64,000 bases of DNA, taken from NCBI GenBank assembly GCA_036971615.1, contig JAYKKR010000054.1, positions 1 to 64,000 on the forward strand, in the 5' to 3' direction. Below the pieces are notes generated by a model. The model made no database searches, was not told the origin of the DNA, and saw nothing but the letters and a program-made list of their open reading frames with translations. Position numbers and translations under genes: made by a program. Of this stretch, positions 60,017 to 64,000 are shown piece after piece (the first letter of the stretch is position 1; every line of letters starts with the position of its first letter). The stretch comes from Amyloporia xantha (taxonomy: Eukaryota > Basidiomycota > Agaricomycetes > Polyporales > Adustoporiaceae).

Positions 60017-61088
60017 ATGCCAGACGGTTCATACGAGCAGCCTCAGCAGAGGCAGTTCAACCCGTACACCGAGAATGGAGGCACAATTCTTGCCATCGCC
60101 GGCGCAGACTTCACCGTCATTGCAGGCGACACGCGTCAGAGCGAAGGGTACAGCATTCAGACCCGCTATGCGCCCAAAGTCTTCCGACTGTACGTCTTTT
60201 ACGTGTCCCGCATCGCGCGCTGGAGCTGACGTATGTGTGTACCAGAACCGAACGCGCAGTTTTGGCCGTGAACGGCTTTGCGGCAGATGGGAACATGTTC
60301 GTGAAAAAAGTCAAGCAGCGGCTTGAGGTCTGTCACTCGACGATCACTCTTGACCTTCCTCATTCAACCAATCCTGCAGTGGTACCGTCATGCGCATGCA
60401 AAGGAGATGCCCCTGCGCGCAATTGCGAGATTGATCCAGACAATGCTGTACGCACAGCGTTTCTTCCCGTACTACGTAAACAACATTCTCGGAGGAATCG
60501 AGGAAGATGGTGGCATTATTCCTTGTTGCGAGTCGTGTGCCAGACACTGAACGTCCTCTTTGGCTCAGGTTCGGGTGCCGTGTACTCCTTCGACCCGGTA
60601 GGCTCCTACGAGCGTGAAGCATGTCGGGCTGCAGGTGCGGCCTCATCGTTGGTCCAGCCATTCTTGGACAATCAGGTACGGCGCAATTGAATTGTCTTCT
60701 TGCCACACCATGTTGCACCTATATAAGTCCACGGCCATCTCACACTCCATAACCCCTTCACATAGATCTATTTCAAGAATCAGACACCGGCGCCCGGGAC
60801 TTCACATCCCACGCATCTACCGCTACATGATGTCCTCTCCATTGTCGTCGACTCGTTTACCAGCGCAACGGAGCGCCATATCGAGGTATGTTCCCCGTTT
60901 TGACAGCCGACGATCCTAGCATGACGTCTGGTTTCCTCTAGGTTGGAGACGGTCTGGAGATGTACGTGGTCCTCGCGAAGGGGCGCAGCACACAGGAGCT
61001 GGTAAACGTTCCTGGTGCGCAGGAGCTGACGACGAGAGCGGACGGGGACCGCATGTTCATCATCCGGAGAGACTTGAAGAAGGATTAG
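60017..61088 (+). CDS. PRE7: 20S proteasome subunit beta type-6 (yeast Pre7)
   Basis: Non-catalytic beta-ring subunit of the 20S core particle (beta6 in yeast numbering, PSMB1 in man). ATG 60017 begins [17 protein letters not shown]. Then come [20 protein letters not shown] and [20 protein letters not shown], an intron, [20 protein letters not shown], an intron, [20 protein letters not shown] and [18 protein letters not shown], an intron, [20 protein letters not shown], an intron, [12 protein letters not shown], an intron, and [14 protein letters not shown]...[11 protein letters not shown], stop 61086-61088. About six exons, all in phase. No catalytic N-terminal Thr, as expected for this subunit. 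Essential housekeeping gene. Confidence 0.94.
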
Positions 61089-64000
61089 CAGTATGTATAT
61101 GTAGACGACAGACTGAAATCGGGGCCGTGTACGCATCTAATGGACATACACCCTTCCCAAATACTCCATCTTGACGCCTCATCGACGTGTATAAGTACGT
61201 GTATGATTCGCCCTTCCTGCGGGGTAGCTAGTAGCAAGCATGTTCCACTCTTCGGGTAATTTATTGATACGGCGGCTGGTGTTTCTTCGTAGCAAAGTTC
61301 ATTCATATGTGCGATGTGCTGAGCAACACTTGGCCGTGGTTCTTGGATCCCTCAGTTTGGCGCATGCATCGCGAGAAGGATTCTCGCCGGTCGATATGTA
61401 TTCTGCGCTCTCAGCAGATGCATATGGACTGCACAGCCAAGAATGGGACGTCCTGTGCATGAGCCTCGATGTCCGTGAAGTCAAGTGACAGACTAGTACA
61501 AAGTGGATACGAAGGCAGTGTTCAGCACCGTGCCACACCGCGTACTAGCACAATGAGGCAGATGGACGGTATCATCAGAATGAACAAGATTTCCCATGGA
61601 TCCCGCCGTACTACATCATCTCCAAGCAAGCGGATTGTATAGAAGAAGCCTGGTCGCGAACCGTAAACGTACCAGCACGATGGCGTGTGCTCGTTATTGA
61701 GCGAAGTAAGATGGATACGACCAGCATTCATTCATGTGCGGTCGCTGTAGGAGCTGATCCTTTCGGGCCGATCGGCGGAAGTCGTCTCAGCCACACTGCG
61801 AATTGAGAAGGAAGAGGGCCACAATGCTTCTGACAACCGTGCCTAAGGAAGGACTGACGGACTGAGTAAGTTAACTGACTTGGACGTTCAAAAGCCGCGC
61901 CATGTGATAATTCTAGAGGGTCACTGCTTCCTAAGATTACATAGCCAGCGTAAGCAGTGTACTTTTGTGAGTAAGGTGCGAGTCATCTGACTCGAGTTGC
62001 TTAATAGTATCCCTTGTCAGCAAGAAGCAAGACGACTGACAGAGGGCTAGATTCATACAGTTGAGGAGAAGACGGACAGTACCGACGGGCAATGTGAGAG
62101 GACCACGGGTGGTAACGCGCAGTTCCAATTTCGGACCGATCATAATCGTACGGAATAACTGAGAAGTCTCGTTCCTTTGAGTGTTATAGAGGACGAATTT
62201 GAGGATTCTGACTGATTGACGAGCAGGGTGTGACCTTCTGGCGAATCGGCTTGCGGTCGCAGTTTCGAAAGCAGAGCCAAGCACAGAACCGGCCGATCCA
62301 ATCACAAGACCGCATTTCGAACTTCAGTATGCCTAGCCCTGGAGTGTTAGGAGGGAACATTTCGGAAAATATTAATACGCACGGGAAATTTGTTCAACCC
62401 CTTGTTTTCGACCTGCTGGACAGAGGAAGATTATCGGCAGCTGTCTCGTCAAACTGTATGATTAGATATAGCCCTGGAGTCCAGAACATAATCATTTCGT
62501 ACTCAGTCCGAGGTCCACTGCCTTCTCGCTCGTCGCGTCTGCGTGAACTTAAGGATCACCTGCCCGACCAGACATCACCTGCCGAGCGCGTCGATTTCAG
62601 GGATGTAGATGTATGGCGGGGTCATTCATGAAATTCCCCGCCTGCAACTAGTGACCCAGCCCGCCTGCCTGACTGCCCCGAGGGCTGCATGCGAGTGGCA
62701 CACACAGTATGGTGGGGGGTTGATACGATCCCACAAACAGCTGGTCATCTTCTGCCATTGTGAGTCAAAGAGAACAAAAAACAGATTTCAGCAGTGTCAT
62801 TAGAACTCCCAACACCAGACCCGTACCTTCGGAAAAATCATCCGGCCACCGTGAGCGAATCAGAGGTGATCAACAACGGTCCCGCCATCTGATAAGCGAG
62901 TTCCTTGTCCTCAACCTAGCCATCGGAACATTTCCCCACAAAGTGGAGTGGGAGGAGACAGTGGATTGGGGGGAGAACTCCGCCGCAAGCGCGGTAAAGC
63001 TGCGAGAAGCACTAAATGACTGAATGGTTCCTTCATTGCGGGGGTGGACAAGTGGCTCGGCAGCGAGCAATAACATGCGAGCCGACAGCGTGATGCAGAC
63101 TGGTGATCGTCCCGTCAATGGCTACAAGGAGAACAAATCGGATAAATAACGTCGCGAATTGGCTGAGCCTCTGACATAATGACTGAGACATTCAGCCTAC
63201 GTTGGGATCGGTAAAAGCACAGGCAACGCGGATTCGTCACGGACCATTGGGTAGGCGGGGCCGACCTATGCCCATCAACTAAATCTGTTCACAGGAAACG
63301 CAACCGAATAGCGAACCTTGAGCTAGAAGGGCGTCACTTGATGCAGGTATATCTTGTGCCCTTGAGAAGCGTATGAAACCTTGTCCAACAGGCTTCTAGC
63401 GGTGTGAGCGTTGATTGTGGAATGGACAACATATAGTAAGGATAGCTACCAGAGCTTCAGCGATGGGAAAAGCGCTACTAGTACGAGAACTGTTAACCGC
63501 CCGCAGTGACATTGGCAGATATGTATTGTGGAGTGCCGCTCCGGAGATATCTGTCATGACATCCCCAAAGCAAGCCGCAGGGAGGTCATAAGAATGAGCA
63601 GCTGAGAAGGTCTAAAGAAGACATACCGGATTTGCTGGCGTATTCCATAGGAACTTGGGCTGCAGGATGTGGATGTACCCATCGCTCTGTAGCCTGTTGT
63701 GAGAGACAATGTAACCAATATAGTTAGAATCTCAAAAACCAGGCCAATATTTGGCTATGACTTTGCAGGGTGCCAAGCAACGACAAGCTTGATCTGGTAT
63801 GTAGTTTTCGATAGTATCCGCTGCACTACCGGAGCCTTAATCGACTAAGACGACGTTCACAGATGTGACAGGTATCAGGTCTGTGTTCAAGGTATTTTGA
63901 TCTGCACGTCTCAGTAGGCCAGTCAGGCGTAAGAGTAGCGCCTCTCACGGATGCATAACGTAAGTCATGCATTATCTGTATGATGAACGACTCACACGGA
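61089..64000. other. right end, 2.9 kb with no supported gene
   Basis: Frames are short and unrecognised. Near 63640-63700 on the minus strand LQSDGYIHILQPKFLWNTPA sits between possible splice sites, so a leftward multi-exon gene could enter from beyond the right edge. The evidence is too thin to call it. Confidence 0.35.

Overview
The window reads as nuclear DNA of a filamentous basidiomycete, most likely an Agaricomycete and possibly a polypore. Genes are cut by many 50-60 nt GT-AG introns. The identifiable genes are fungal: SCH9, VTS1, a mitofusin, GH16, 14-3-3 and proteasome beta-6. Accessory families such as P450s, APH-like kinases and 2-oxoglutarate dioxygenases occur as tandem copies. 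There are no operons, CRISPR arrays or bacterial signals. Species cannot be named from sequence alone. Layout: 0-3.5 kb is gene-poor, with TE-like or AT-rich DNA and a decayed N-terminal fragment of a SCH9-type kinase. 3.5-5.5 kb holds a ZZ-zinc-finger gene. 5.7-9.7 kb is a tandem pair of cytochrome P450s, one frameshifted. 10-11.8 kb is glutathione synthetase. 12.4-13.1 kb is a small fungal family of unknown function. 13.3-15 kb is a short-chain dehydrogenase beside a relic of a second copy. 15.8-16.7 kb is 14-3-3. 17.6-19.6 kb is a GH16 glucanase. 21.4-24 kb is the mitofusin and 24.9-27.1 kb is VTS1. 27.7-32.3 kb is a pair of APH-fold kinases around a second, frameshifted copy of the unknown family. 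33.4-34.9 kb is an IPNS-like dioxygenase with a 7-nt micro-exon. 35.7-37.8 kb is an amino-acid permease, and 38.8-40.4 kb an unknown membrane protein. 41.5-54.2 kb is a ~6-kb tandem duplication. Each unit carries one large STAND/RHS-like P-loop NTPase with a candidate PD-(D/E)XK nuclease end. 54.2-55.8 kb is a prolyl-hydroxylase-like dioxygenase, 60-61.1 kb is proteasome subunit beta-6, and the flanks are gene-poor. The accessory region at 41.5-54.2 kb is the most interesting part. The two NTPase genes resemble the Crinkler/RHS-type effector NTPases known from fungi and oomycetes. They are nearly identical in the NTPase core but clearly diverged in the first exon and the C-terminal half, which suggests recombination or gene conversion. 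Copy 2 carries two TIR insertions that copy 1 lacks, so each unit documents an empty site for the other. Four otherwise normal genes (ZZ protein, one P450, VTS1, the second unknown-family copy) each show one apparent frame break. VTS1 is normally single-copy and conserved, so sequence error has to be considered alongside true decay.
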